Shown here piece by piece: positions 1-12,130 of a DNA stretch of 64,000 bases. The notes beneath the pieces were generated by a model that ran no database searches, was not told the origin of the DNA, and worked only from the letters and a program-made list of their open reading frames with translations. The stretch spans positions 37,814,055 to 37,878,054 of the forward strand of contig AP025042.1 of NCBI GenBank assembly GCA_036186865.1, written 5' to 3'. Origin of the DNA: Eustoma russellianum. Lineage: Eukaryota; Streptophyta; Magnoliopsida; Gentianales; Gentianaceae. Numbering within the stretch: position 1 is the first letter of the stretch; every line of letters begins with the position of its first letter. The translations under genes and the position numbers were made by a program.

Positions 1-409
1 CTTCCATTCTTAGCTATTTCTAGCTAAAGCGTGTTTGGATTTATCTAACTTACATAATCCATTAGTCTAGGCATGTCATGGGTTTGTCTTTTGTGGAACA
101 GGCGTCCTTGATGAGTTTTTTTGGGGATTAAGGCATGATTATTGAGCTAATCTATCTTTAAAAATACAATTCATTTTTGCATCCCCTGCCCCAGCGGTCT
201 CAAGTCTTTCATTGCCATAATTATCTTTTGTATTTCGTTTTGTTCTCTTCATGCTGTTAGTGCTTTAGTGCGTAGTCTAGCCTTTCTATATGTGCGCCAA
301 GTGAGGCATTTAGATGCTTTGTTTCAAACTTTGTTTTACTATGATTTTCTTCTTTCAATCATAACCAACTATATGGTTAGAATACCACCTTGTTCATCAC
401 ATTTTGCAG

Positions 410-600
410 GTTCCTTTTTCACTTCTTTTGGAGGATTGAGGAGTTATGAGCACCCCCTTAATGAGTTAAAGGTCGTGCCAAGGATTGATAGTTGAGGTGA
501 TGTTTGTGGCGCAACTTTTAAGGTGGATTCTAGGACTAAGAAGGAAAGCAGTGCGATGCGTAGAGTTGGAAATGCTGCTGACTGGTCTCAACATTACTTA
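410..600 (+). pseudogene. AILP copy A, exon 4 only (pseudogene)
   Basis: This is the last exon of an aluminium-induced / TSJT1-like gene (DUF3700 family). The acceptor TTTTGCAG ends at 409 and the reading frame gives FFTSFGGLRSYEHPLNEL, matching exon 4 of the intact copy at 56,886-57,076. A TGA at 493-495 replaces the TCA serine codon of the intact copy, and the terminal TAA is shifted out of frame. Bases 1-409 match intron 3 of the intact copy, so exons 1-3 would lie left of the window. About 265 bp of the usual 3' flank follow, up to about 865, where p24-derived sequence begins. Non-functional as seen. Confidence 0.9.
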
Positions 601-941
601 AACACCAATCTCCAATATGGGCTAGGCTGTTATTACTTGTTGGAATCCCGTTCTCTTTCCTTCTTAGATACTAATTTGGAGGAGGTTTATCATTGCGACA
701 AATATTATGGAAACATCAAACAGTAAACTTGTTGTGGCTTAACATTGATTTTCTTACCTTTTTAAGATCAGCTACCACAGGTTAGTATTAGAATAATTTA
801 TGGTTCTAAGAATTACACCATTCCTTGTATTGAATAATTAATCCTATGAAGAAAGCACATTTTCAGTATTGTTGAAGTGTGATTGTTTGGTGAATGAAAA
901 TTTAGATCATTTATGATGCTTTCTTTGTTGTGTGCTTGCAG

Positions 942-1452
942 ATCACAGATCCAAAAGAAAATACATTGCATAGTGCAAAGGGCACAATAGTGGATAAATT
1001 TGAGTTTAAAGCTCCAGAATGTGGGTTGTGCAATTTTTGTTTCCTCAACCATGAGTCTACGATTGAAGCAGTCTCTTTTTACATCATATGGGTCATATTC
1101 CTAACAAACACGACGTTGTAACAGATGGTATGTGCTAATCATATGACAATGTTGCTATATTGTTTAGCATATATATGTATAGTTGTTTATTATGCTACCA
1201 TGATCTTAATTAAGTGCGTGCATCTAAGGAAATTATGATTTGTTAATGACTTCTAGAATTTTGTTTAGAGTTCTTGAGTTCTTGTCTTTTCTCCCCTGCA
1301 GAGCATTTAACTTCCATGCTTGTCTATTACCAAAAAACAAAAACAAAAAAAAACTTCCATGCTTGTCAGAATGGCTGAACTGAGGGAGGCTTTAGAATCT
1401 GTCACAGCAGAGCAGAAATACTTAAAAGCACGTGATTCTCGTCATCGATATA
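942..1452 (+). pseudogene. p24 beta-3 (TMED/emp24) gene fragment, two internal exons
   Basis: Two internal exons of a p24 family protein, a type I membrane cargo receptor of COPI/COPII vesicles in the early secretory pathway. Exon 942-1127 (acceptor TGCAG, donor GTATG) encodes KFEFKAPECG and NHESTIEAVSFY, the end of the GOLD domain. Exon 1302-1452 (acceptor CTGCAG, donor GTAAG) encodes MAELREALESVTAEQKYLKA, the coiled coil before the membrane span. I recognise these from the Arabidopsis p24 beta-3 family. The signal-peptide exon and the C-terminal membrane exon are absent. The first exon loses frame near 1087 and the second carries a 43-bp insertion. It is a fragment, not a working gene. Confidence 0.82.
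1311..1367 (+). repeat. Oligo(A) micro-insertion with 14-bp target duplication
   Basis: The 14-mer cttccatgcttgtc occurs at 1311-1324 and again at 1354-1367. Between the two copies lie 29 bases (1325-1353) that are nearly all A after a short tattacc start. The paralogous exon at 42,165-42,272 has no such insertion. The arrangement looks like a target-primed retroposition that copied little more than a poly(A) tail. Confidence 0.8.
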
Positions 1453-2167
1453 GTAAGATACTTGTAGTTTCTGGTTCATCAATGCTCCTCCTAGTTTATG
1501 TTTGAACGCCAGTATGTGATAATGCTTTCCTAGATTTGCATTAGACATGATTTATGTGATGTCTTTGGTATAGTTACTTTTTCTTGGGATAAAGGCTTAG
1601 GAACTGATACAAGGACCCTTGGTTTCGGTGTTTCATGGAAATTTGATCTTCACATCTGCAATTTAACTTCTTACAACAGAAAACAATGTAACTTCCAATT
1701 GAAAATATTTAATTGCTGGTGTACACGAGAATGTTCATAAGTCAAAAGGTCATGATCATCCAATAAATTGTTACTAGACATGATACTATTTCTTTCCTTC
1801 CAACTTCATGACCATGTTTATGTCTCTCTCATAAATGCATTCATGTTGACAACAGCTAACATTATCCGGTTAGGGGAACGTATTTTTGCATATAGTAAAA
1901 AAATTGCTACCTGGTTGTGATGTTGCCTCAACCTTTCTTGAAGTTACTTTTGCGAGTAATTGTTCGTCGTCTGGTGGCTTTGTATATTGATTTTATTACG
2001 GACCCTTGTTTGCATATATAAAAACAACCATTTTATGTTTGATCAATTTATTGCCAAGAATTACGTTTGTATGGTTGTGGAAGTATTTATACTGAGATGA
2101 TTAATGTCGAGAGGAAGGAAGTAATGCCCTATAGCTTGGGACCTTAATTAGCAAATCTCTTCTCTTG
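1453..2167 (+). other. p24 intron remnant, no gene seen
   Basis: This stretch matches 42,273-42,985 closely and is the start of the intron after the p24 coiled-coil exon. Homology ends at 2167, where AILP intron 1 sequence begins with ttgatcttgttggtgg. I see no exon in it. Confidence 0.7.
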
Positions 2168-2650
2168 ATCTTGTTGGTGGTTTATGTTACGAACCCACTT
2201 GATTTGATGATCCAAGGCCTCGGTGGTTTGTTGCTTTTATCCTTTTCCTTTTCACATTAAGATGAATAAAATATTGATGAAATATTCTACTAGTCAAGAC
2301 CACTGCACACCCACAACTAAACAAATGAGTTCTTGGACAAATTTGAACTCTACTACGGTCAAATTCATAACAAGTTTCTTTGTGAGCTATTTTTTTTTAT
2401 CTTGCAAGGAGAAATAGAAAGGAAAAAGAAAAAAAAGAAAAGATATTGTTTCTTTAATTTCGGTGCAATCTGTTACGTTGGAACTAATTATTTCTTTAAC
2501 TGTTTTTATTGGCATTGTATATGGGGTTTATTTTTTGGGATATGAATGTGATATATGTTGTGAATGGGCGGAGCCAGAACATAGACTTAGTGGGTTCAAT
2601 CTGTCAAATAAACGTGTAATCAAAATACAAAATATTCTAATAAAAGCCAA
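2168..2650 (+). repeat. Duplicated fragment of AILP intron 1
   Basis: This segment repeats 3,002-3,470 in direct orientation, and both match the intron 1 start of the intact gene at 54,010-54,480. It sits immediately upstream of copy B exon 1, where the intact gene has its promoter. The junction near 2650 passes into the 5' UTR-like ttctccgtacatctttctcc. It marks a duplication breakpoint of the array. Confidence 0.8.
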
Positions 2651-5042
2651 GAAAAAGTTTTCTCCGTACATCTTTCTCCAAAGACTGATCAAGGAAAATG
2701 TTGGCAGTGTATGATAAATCCGTTGCAAAGGTTCCAGAGGCACTGCAGACTCCAAGCCCCGTTTCGATTTCAGCTCTGAAAGATGGGTTCTTGGCTAATC
2801 GATTCTCTTCCTCGAACCCCGGATCCGTCGTCGTTAAACTTGGTACTGCTGGATTCATGGCCTATTCCGGTGAAAAACAGAATCCGCTTCTACCAAGGTC
2901 CATTTTATCCCTTTCTGTTTCTTAGTGTTTTTTTTTTTTGTAATTTCTTTTTTCTTGATCTGATGGCTTTGTTTGTGATTAGTGAACTAGCTACATTCTC
3001 TTGATCTTGTTGGTGGTACGTTACGAACCCTTTGATGATCCAAGGCCTCGGTGGTTTGTTGCTTTTATCCTTTTTCTTTTTACATTAAGATGAATAAAAT
3101 ATTGATGAAATATTCTACTAGTCGAGACCACTACACACCCACAACTAAACAAATGAGTTCTTGGACAAATCTGAACTCTACTACGGTCAAATTCATAACA
3201 GGTTTCTTTGTGAGCTATTTTTTATCTTGCAAGGAGAAATAGAAAGAAAAAAAGAGAAAAGATACCGTTTCCTTAATTTTGGTGCAATCTGTTACATTGG
3301 AACTAATTATTTCTTTAACTGTTTTTATTGGTATTGTATATAGTGGTTATTTTCTGGGATATGAATGTGATTTATGTTGTGAATGGGCGGAGCCTGAACA
3401 TAGACCTAGTGGGTTCAATCTGTCAAATAGACGTGTAATCAAGATACAAAATATTCTAATAAAAGAAAGGAAATAAATAATACAGTGCACAAATGTGTAC
3501 AAATAGAACATTTCACGAGGGGGTATATAAATCTTGTTCATATATTATCAAACAAGAACAAAAGATTTTACGTCGGCTGTCCTAAGGTGGATCCATATAT
3601 GTTGGAATAGATTCACTTGAAGTCAGTATCTGATTATCAGTTTCTTGAGTTTTTTTTTTCTTTTTTCTTTTGTATGTATTTTGTTTGACTAGTGTTCTTT
3701 GTGGCACATGTATTTGGATTGTATTGCACCTGAGGTTTCAGTGAATTGAGTCAAGGTCTCTAGAGTCTAATTGTCTGTTTAGTTCGTTGGAGTATTGGTA
3801 ACTGGGCTATTGTCAGATGAAACCTAGCAACAGTAGGTTGTTTTCTTGTGTGTGATTTTTGGTGTCCAACAAACTTGCATTGCATGCTTAGGGAGCAAAA
3901 ATAATAACACATGTTGGCGCATCTGTATGCAAGCTTCTTTCCTGGACAGCAAGAATGACATGCGGACAACTCACCTGAACCAGCTCCATTTTTTGTATAT
4001 ACTTGTGTTAGGTGTGTACATACACGTACTGTCTTCAGCAAGCTCATTCTGAATTATTTGTTAGAGTTATGTTTGCCTCTCTAAAGATTTGAATATTTAC
4101 AGTTTCTTTTTTATAGATTTGGAACTTAGTGCTTTACGTAAATTCGTCATGTAGATATTTGAAGAAACTTTATTTTTTTGTCTACTTTTGCTGTTAAGTT
4201 TGTGGATTATATTTGCATTCACATTCACTCTACCATGCCTACTAATTCGTAATGTACTGTTTGAGAACTTGTTTGCTTAAGTAGATATGCCTTTTTTTCT
4301 TTTTGGTGTCTGAGATTTTTCAAACTATGTCGTGATGCTATAGCCTTCTCAGCCCAACCTCCCCCCTCGCCTTTATCCTCTCTCTCAAAAAAGAAAAAGA
4401 AAAATCAACTAAATACTACATATGCTACACCTTTTTTTATAAATTTCCTATTGGGGTGGGGGTGGGCGTGTGGGCGGGTCCAGGGTGGGCTTTTTTCATT
4501 ATAATCTTTCCTTTGCCATTATGAAGTAACCTTCTGGTTTCTACAGATCTAATATGCCAGTCTGAAGTTTAGAGCTCTTCTTCTTCTTATTTCTAACATT
4601 CATTTCATCTTTTAGAGTTCAATTGCAAATCCTAGAGACAATAACCCTTTGTTTGAAGTCTTATTCTTAATATTGTAATTTCTTTCCCTTTATGCTCTTT
4701 CTAAAAACAATCACGTGAACTTTTACAACTAATTTTTTTTTCTATAGAGTTGTCGATTTACTATTCTCCACTGTGACAGAATGTTTGCTGGTGGGGATGA
4801 GATATTTTGCTTGTTCCAAGGTCACATTGAAAATGTTGCACATTTTAAGCAGCAGTATGGAGTAAACAAGACAACAAATGAAGCAATCATTGTAATTGAA
4901 GCTTACCAGTCCTTGAAGGACAGAGGTCCTTATCCGGCTGATCAAGTTGTGAGAGATATTCTTGGAAAGTTTGCATTCATCTTTATGACAGTTCTTGCCA
5001 CGTTGCCTTTCTGGCTGTTGTGAGTCATTGTCTTTTTACTTG

Positions 5043-5056
5043 AAATCCCTTGCCCC
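5043..5056 (+). repeat. LINE target-site duplication, left copy
   Basis: The sequence aaatcccttgcccc here is repeated at 11280-11293 directly after the LINE A tail. The uninterrupted paralogues at 13,026 and 56,016 carry a single version of this site. The exact edge on the A side is ambiguous. Confidence 0.9.
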
Positions 5057-5405
5057 CATCAATTTTCTCACTCTAAAAAATTTTCTCCCCCTTCTCTCTA
5101 GAAAAATCCCTTATTCCATTTTCTCTTTCCTCTTCCGCCGTCAACGTTCGAATCGCTACCATTTCTCTTTCCTCCTCCGTTCTCTTTTTTCCTTCCGCCC
5201 TAACGTTCTTATCTCCTCCATCTTTCTCTCCTCCGCTTTCCCCCCTTCTATATTCATCGCATACATATTTCCCTCTTTTGAAAACTTGTACAAACCTACG
5301 AGCAAATCTTCTTCCAGCCGCTTTTCATAGTGGTCGGAGCTTTCAAAACTCTCCCCAAACTGTTTTGAAATGGCCTGTCTCTTTGTAGATTGACCATTTT
5401 ACGAC

Positions 5406-6871
5406 ATGCATCAAGTGGTAAGGGCCAAATCGGCCTGGACTTCATTGCTCAAGCTGGATTTCTCCCCAGATGAAGCTTCCACCCTCAAGTACTCTCAGAT
5501 CTGCACAGATAATGATAAGAAATTCTTTGCAATCAACCCGGATGATGTCATCTCGTCAAAAAGGAAATGGAGCACGAAAATTATTGGTCAGGTAATGGGC
5601 AACCCCTCTTTCTTTTTAAATATGAAGAAATTTGCGGAAGAAAATTAGACTTCGAAGGGTCTTCTTGAAGTCCAGAGGAAGGAGGAAGACTTGTTTATCT
5701 TCCGCTTCCAATCGGATGACTCAAAACAAAGCATCCTTGATCTGTCCCCTTTACCCTTTGGTAATAGAGTTATCTTCCTTTGGCCTTGGTTCTCTGAGAC
5801 TCCTATCCAAAGCTTAGCTTAAACTCAATACCCGTCTGGATGAAATTCCCAGATCTTAAATTACACTACTTCAATGCCGCTGTCCTTAGTGGTTTAGGCT
5901 CCCTTATTGGTAAGCCTTTGTTTATGGACAAGCTTACCACTGCACAAAACCGGGTAGCTTTTGCCCGGATTTGTGTTGAAATCAAAGCTGGGGATGAACC
6001 CCCAAAAGTTATTCACTACACTGATGAAAACGGTATTGAGTGTTCCCAAAATGTTTTGTATGAATGGGTGCCTTCTCAATGCCCCAAATGCAAAACCTTC
6101 GGTCGTAATTGCTTGACTCCTCATAGCCAATCTAGAGCTAGTACTGATCCCTCCAAGTCACTACCTCCACAAGTTAAAACCCAAAGACCCTTGACGAGGT
6201 ACAATAGGCCCAGAAGCAAAGTTGCTCCTAAAAAAGCCATCTCTTCTCCCATAAACGCGGTTTGGGAACATGCCCCCAATCAGGTTTTTTCTAACAACCA
6301 AATATTACCAAAAGCCACACACCCCCACAGGCAGTCTTTCTTTCCTACAAACCATAGCCCCAACAGACTGGAGATCCATTCCTCTCAAAACAAATTTGAT
6401 GCCCTTAAGGATCTAGGAAATGAAGTTGATCCTGATATCTCTTACCCTTTCAATAAAGTGCCGGATAAAGAGGAATCCACCAAAGTCTTGGACTCGGATA
6501 TGGATGGTGATAATAGGTTTGATGCTGAATACAATACTACATTAGCGGAGCACATCCGGAGTATAAACTTTAAGCTTGGGATTGATAATAATGACTCTAG
6601 TTGGTATCTTTCGTCCAGCTTCGAGGATGAGCAAAGCTCAAGCTCCTTCTCAAAAGACCCTACTATATCCCATGATACTCAACCTTTGCCCTCCAAACTA
6701 AAATCCGTTGTCACCAAAGTTCATTCAAATAAACAGGACACACCCGAAGCCTTATGTGGTAAAGCTACCGGTGGCACTTCACATAACAGATCTGAAAACT
6801 CATTCTCTCCCCCTTCTCGGCCTGGGAACAGAAGCAGAGGTAGGCTTAGAGGAGCTAAATTTAAGAGATGA
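5406..6871 (+). pseudogene. LINE ORF1, DUF4283-type gag-like protein with zinc knuckle
   Basis: Nucleic-acid-binding protein of plant L1 elements, presumed to form the retroposition RNP. The N-terminal part has KWSTKIIGQVMGNPSFF and the second part has AFARICVEIK followed by a CCHC-type knuckle reading CPKCKTFGRNC, where the usual histidine position is R. A TAG at 5646-5648 interrupts the first frame, which otherwise continues. A 5-bp tandem duplication (agctt agctt, about 5813-5822) then shifts the frame into the segment that starts near 5822. The C-terminal half is rich in S, N, P and D, and ends in a basic tail. The stop overlaps the ORF2 start by four bases (ATGA at 6868). Non-functional copy. 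Confidence 0.82.
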
Positions 6872-9800
6872 TTAGGATAGCATGTTGGAATATAAGGGGT
6901 CTTAACTCCCCCTTGAAACAAAAAGAAGTTAGATCCTTTATACAGAACAAAGGTATCAATATTTTTGGGTTGCTAGAAGTCAAGGTTCGAAATTTGAATT
7001 TTCAAACCTTCTCCAAAAAAGTTTTTAAAAACTGGGAGGTTATCCACAACATCCTTCCAAATTCAGTCACCAGAATTTGGTTAGGCCTCAACCCTGACCT
7101 TTTTCATTATCAAGTCCTACATACTGAGGAACAATGCATTACCTGCAGGGTGTCCTCTAAGAATTAAGACCAAACGAGTTTTATTCTTACCATTGTTTAC
7201 GGTTACAATGACAAAAATCAAAGGAGGGACCTCTGGTCTTCTTTGAGATACCAACACTCCCTCTATGAAAATCTTCCCTGGCTCATCATGGGTGACTTTA
7301 ACGCCATCCTTGATTGTAATGGGAAATCAGGAAATCAAAGAATTGATAGGGTTGTTGTAAGAGAGTTAGGGATTGTATCCAAAGTATAGATGCTTTTAGC
7401 ATGCCATCTAGAGGGTTTAAATTCACATGGTCGAACAAGAGAGAGGTTGGTAGTTGGGTTTACATTAAGATTGACCATTCTTTCTGTAATGAAATGTGGA
7501 ATCAAAAAATCCCAAATTACCAATTAGACTATGAAGCCCCCTTAGTTTCTGATCACTCACCTGGGATTTTATCCATTAAAACCTCTGATAACTTTGGCTC
7601 TAAGCCATTCAAATTTATCAAAGGTTGGATGAAACATCCCAACTTCAAGACAACGGTTGATGAAAGCTGGAAGCTTCCTATCCTCGGAAATCCTCAAGTT
7701 AGGCTTGCAAAGAAACTCAAGAGATTAAAGGAGCCTCTTAGAGCCTTAAAAAACCAGTTCTTTAGCAACATCCTTGCTAAAGTGCAGGATGCTCGGAAAA
7801 CCCTTGAGGAGGCCCAAAAACAAGCTATTGAGGATAGCACCAACAGTGAAACCTTACAGTTTGAGCAAAATGCCCTTGATCAATTCATTAACCTTTCTTC
7901 CTTTGAGGAGGGTTTTCTGAAGGAAAAAGCTAGAGTGAAATGGCTACAAGAGGGAGACAAAAACACTAATTTTTTTCATAGGACTATTAAAGCCCACACA
8001 GCTAGAAATAAAATCCTTAGGCTACAGGACAATGACGGGAACTGGACAAACAGCTATGATGAGGTGAAAGAACTTGCCATTAGTTTTTTCTCTAACCTCT
8101 TTACTGATCAGGTCAACTCGGTGACCACCCCTCAAACCTGGACTGGAAAATCTCTAACGGATGACCAGTCCTCATCCATTTCATCCCAAGTTACCCATAA
8201 AGAGATCAAGGATGCTCTCTTCTCTATGAAATGCGATAGTGCCCCAGGTCCTGACTGGTTTACGGTTGAATTCTTCAAATTCAACTGGGATATTGTGGGA
8301 AAGGATTTTCTGGATGCCATTGAATATTTTTTCACCCATAGTTACCTTTACTACCCCCTTAACTCCACTGCTGTTTCTCTAATTCCGAAAGTGGAGAACC
8401 CAATGAGAATGAAAGACTTTAGGCCGATTTCTTGCTGCAATTTTTGTTATAAAGTCATATCCAAAATCATTGCAAATAGGATCAAATCTTTCCTCTCCTT
8501 CCTGGTCGATGAGAACAAATCTGCTTTTGTCAAAGGACGAAGCATCCAGGACAACATCCTTCTAATGCATGACTTGGTTAAGTCTTACCAAAAAACCGGT
8601 GGCCCTAGTAGCTGTGCTTTAAAGGCTGACATTATGAAAGCCTTTGATACAGTGAAGTGGGACTACCTAATGTCCATCCTTTCTCACATGAACATTCCGG
8701 AGGATGTCAGAAAATGGATTCACTTATGTATATCATCCCCTTCATTCTCCATCAACATCAATGGATCTTTCACTGGTAATTTCAGAGCTAGTCGAGGATT
8801 AAGACAGGATGACCCTCTCTCCCCCACCCTCTTTATCATTGTTATGGAAAGATTTACTCAAACTCTTAAAAGCCAGATTCAACAGGGTCCTTTCACTCAT
8901 CACCCCAAGTGTAATAGCCTAAACCTCTGCTCACTTGCTTTTGCGGATGACCTCTTTATTCTCTCCAGCACTGACAAAGATTCCATTAGAACTATAAAAA
9001 GGTCTATCGATATTTTCATGGACATGTCTGGTTTGGCGCCCAATCTCTCAAAGAGTGAAATCTTTGTCACTGGGACTTCACCCTTTAGAAAAAATGGATC
9101 TCTCACACCCTAAGTATGCCTCTGGGCTCTCTTCCCATCAAATACCTTGGCCTTCCCCTCACTAGCAAGAAACTGACCTACTCAGATTGCCTTCCTCTCT
9201 TTGACAAGCTGAAGGCGAAAATCTCTAGCTGGACCGTGTCAACTTTTCTATGGGGGTAGACTGCAGCTCATCAACTCCGTCCTACTGGCAATGGTCCGGT
9301 ACTAGACTACTGCCTTTTTCCTCCCTAGGAAAGTCTTGAAGGATATTGAGAGCCTGCTTAGATCCTTTTTATGGGGAAGCCCTAAAAAAACAAAAATCAA
9401 ATGGTATGACCTTTGTAAACCCAAAGATGCGGGTGGCTTAGGTCTTCCTAATCTCTCTCTGCTTAATAGTGCCTACCTTATGAAACAAGTCTGGTCTATT
9501 TGTGAAAGCAAAGAGTCCGTTTGGGTCAAGTGGGTTCATACTATCATTCTCAAGGGAAAGTCTATTTGGGGGGTCGAGCCCAAGCAGAGTGATTCATGGA
9601 TATGGAAGAAACTACTTTGGACTAAGACTCAGTTCGAGCCTTTCATCAGGCGCATTGTCGGTAACAGGACTTCTACCTCGTTTTGTTACGATCCCTGACA
9701 CTCCTGGGGCATTTTGATTAAACGGTTCCCAGGTCTTAAGACAAAACTGAACATCCCTTTAGATGCTAATGTCTTGGACGTAATCCAAGAGAATCAATGG

Positions 9801-10496
9801 AGACTTCCCTATGGTAGGGGATGGAATAGCCAAGTTATTGACTTCTATCACTCATGTAGATCTATTCTCATTCCTGGCGGTGCTGACAAATGGGAATGGT
9901 CCCCTTCCAAGAATTTTTCAGTGCACAGTGCTCTTTGGGACACCTCTCCCCCGCCTTCAACCGTGCCATGGGTTTCTGTTGTTTGGAGTAGGAAGCTTCT
10001 TCCTAGACATGCTTTCATCCTTTGGATTGCATTTTGGAAGAGGCTTCCTACTCTTCAAAAACTTGTCCATTGGGGTATTGTGGACTCTAATGTTTGTCAC
10101 CTATGTCATAGACATTCGGAGAGTCAAGTTCACTTGTTCTTCCAATGCTCCTACTCTAGGAAAATCTGGATGTTTGTCACAAATAAGCTTAATTGTAGAA
10201 CCATTGAATTCCAATGGAACTGACTCTTGGATTGGCTCCTCTCCACAAATTGGTGCTCTAAATTCCAAAAAGACTTGATTTTCTTAAGTCTCTCCATCAC
10301 CATTTACCATCTTTGGAAAGGACGTAATCTTAGATTTCACACAAACACTAGTAGGCCGGAAGAATTGACCCTGACTGAGATTTTACATAACATCAGGCTG
10401 ACTGCCGCATCTTGGAAAAAGGTTATGAGATCATATAATAACTGGGAAATTGCTCTTAACCTTAGTCTTCAATTCTCTATGTTTTATAATGGTTAG
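6868..10496 (+). pseudogene. LINE ORF2: AP endonuclease, reverse transcriptase, zf-RVT
   Basis: Enzyme for target-primed reverse transcription. The endonuclease spans 6868-7560: CWNIRGLNSP, LLEVKV, MGDFNAILD and SDH are visible but spread over frames because of a TAA at 7165-7167 and a frameshift near 7360. The reverse transcriptase lies in a 570-codon open stretch, 7401-9113, with KADIMKAFDTVKWDYL, GLRQDDPLSP (normally GLRQGDPLSP) and FADDLFILSS. After a frameshift near 9108, KYLGLPL and GRLQLINS-like sequence continue, then SFLWGSPKKTKIKWYDLCKP. The zf-RVT domain is at 9714-10223 (RHAFILWIAFWKRLPT, CHLCHRHSESQVHLFFQCSY). Stops at 9696 and 10221 sit at positions where the family has Trp or a sense codon. 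Decayed. Confidence 0.88.
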
Positions 10497-12130
10497 CCTG
10501 TTATTTATGCTTCTGTACCGTAAGTTTCTCCTGCTTCCAGTCTTCTGCGGTTATTCGTGCTTTCAGGTTCCTTCCATATTACAATCTTGCGGTGCTGGGC
10601 GGCTTCATGGTCATGGTTATGCAAGGATTACATTCGACGATTACGTGATGTTCCTGTTATGGAGATTGCGCTTGGATTTTCAAATGGTGGTTTTGGTTTA
10701 CGTCTCCTCTGAATCCCTCTTGGTCCTGTTTGGAATGTTTGGGATGTCTTGGCGTGCTGCTTTTTTGACCCTGGGCCTTGGCGCTATGTTTCGTCTTTCG
10801 TTTTGCTCCGCATATCTCTCCAACGCCGATTTGTGGGTTACTGCAATTTTGCATCTGTTGTCTACGCTTTGCGGCTTTTCGTTCTACTCCTCGACACTGC
10901 TGGATCTCGGTCTGGGTCTTTCGTTTTACTCCTCGACACTGCTGCCTTGCTGCTTGCCTGCTTGTTGGGATCATTGTGTGAAGGCATTTGAAGATAGGAT
11001 TGATTTTGATGCAGAAGCTACCTCGGATAATCCTAATGTGCTTGAATATGTTATGACCTTCTGTTATTACATTTTGCATCTTTTATCTCTAGATTAGCTT
11101 AGCTTCTTTGTTTTTGATTGTGGTTTTCCTAACCACTTTTTGCTGCAGGTGGGCTCTTGATTAGTAAATTTTATATGCCGCCTCTACTCATCTGGCTGTG
11201 ATTCTTCTCTTTGTCCAGTCTTTATCCTTCTGTAAATTTGCCATTTGGCTATTTATGAAAAATTTAAATTACAAAAAAAAAATCCCTTGCCCCAACCCAC
11301 CCCAACCGCCTTTCTTTCTCCCTTTGTTGCGACTTGTTATATGACAAAGTTGTATGTTATGCTGAATGGTGCAATAACTGTTGCTAGTGCTGGGTACTTC
11401 TTGTTACGACTTTAGAGCTCATCATTCAAGCACACTCCGTTGTCCTCTGATCTAGGATACTGATAGTAGCGTACCATTCTTTTGGAGAACTGAGTTTGAA
11501 AGAGATTTTATCCTCTCAACTGATTCAGAAATTTTGAAGCAGGGATGTAAGAAGTCATTTGGCGCCATTCCCAAAAGGTGCATTGTCCTTCATTTCTTGT
11601 ATTATGATTACTGTAGTCTTTGATCTACTATTCTTTTTGGGTACACATGATGTAGGCTCTTCTTTATTTGGTGTTGGAAAGTTACTAAATGCACCTGAGT
11701 AGAAACTTTATGATCTTTGTTACGTAGGAGCTTCCATTCTTAGCTTTTACTAGCTAAAGCTTGTTTGGATTTATCTAACTTAGAGAATCCATTATTCCAG
11801 GCGTGTCATGGGTTTCTCTTTTGTGGATCAGGCGTCCTTGATGAGTTTTTTGGGGGATTGAGGCATGATCATTGAGCGAATCTGTCTTTAAAAATACAAT
11901 TTCTCTTTGCATCCGCTGCCCCAGCGGTCTCAAGTCTTTCATTTGCGATACTTGATTATCCTCTGTATTTCGTTTTGTTCTCTTCATGTTGTTAGTGCTT
12001 TAAGTGCATAGTCTAGCCTTTCTATATGTTCGCCAAGTGTGGCATTTAAATGCCTTGTTTCAAACTTTGTGTTTCTAATGTTTTCTTCTTTCCATCGTAA
12101 CCAACTATATGGTTATAGTACCAACTTGTT

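Larger units (their letters stand above)
5057..11279 (+). mobile_element. L1-type LINE, full length or nearly so, in AILP intron 2
   Basis: A non-LTR retrotransposon of about 6.2 kb in the same orientation as the host gene. The 14-bp target duplication aaatcccttgcccc flanks it at 5043-5056 and 11280-11293, and a short A tail ends it. A CT-rich 5' UTR (5058-5400) precedes ORF1 (gag-like, zinc knuckle) and ORF2 (endonuclease, reverse transcriptase, zf-RVT). The 3' UTR is 10,497-11,279 and holds a short direct repeat, tactcctcgacactgctg, near 10,884 and 10,926. Both ORFs carry nonsense and frameshift changes, so this copy is inactive. Confidence 0.93.
2698..11577 (+). pseudogene. AILP copy B, exons 1-3, with LINE in intron 2
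   Basis: Exon 1 is 2698-2897 (starts MLAVYDKSVAK, 200 nt, donor GTCC as in the intact copy). Exon 2 is 4780-5021 (CLFQGHIENVAHFKQQYGVN, LKDRGPYPADQ) and exon 3 is 11456-11577. Exon 2 lacks one base relative to the intact copy near 4978, which moves the frame just after GKFAFI. The promoter is missing because intron 1 sequence lies directly upstream. A 6.2-kb LINE interrupts intron 2. Exon 3 is open but carries several substitutions (FFWRTEFERD). At the expected place for exon 4, about 12,130, homology stops and unrelated sequence follows. The family motif LRDR reads LKDR here. Pseudogene. Confidence 0.9.

Noticed and set aside
10450..11097. 215-codon open frame after the LINE ORF2
   Set aside because: It lies in the LINE 3' UTR, has no relatives I recognise, is dominated by L/F/S and crosses a short direct repeat. 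Chance frame.
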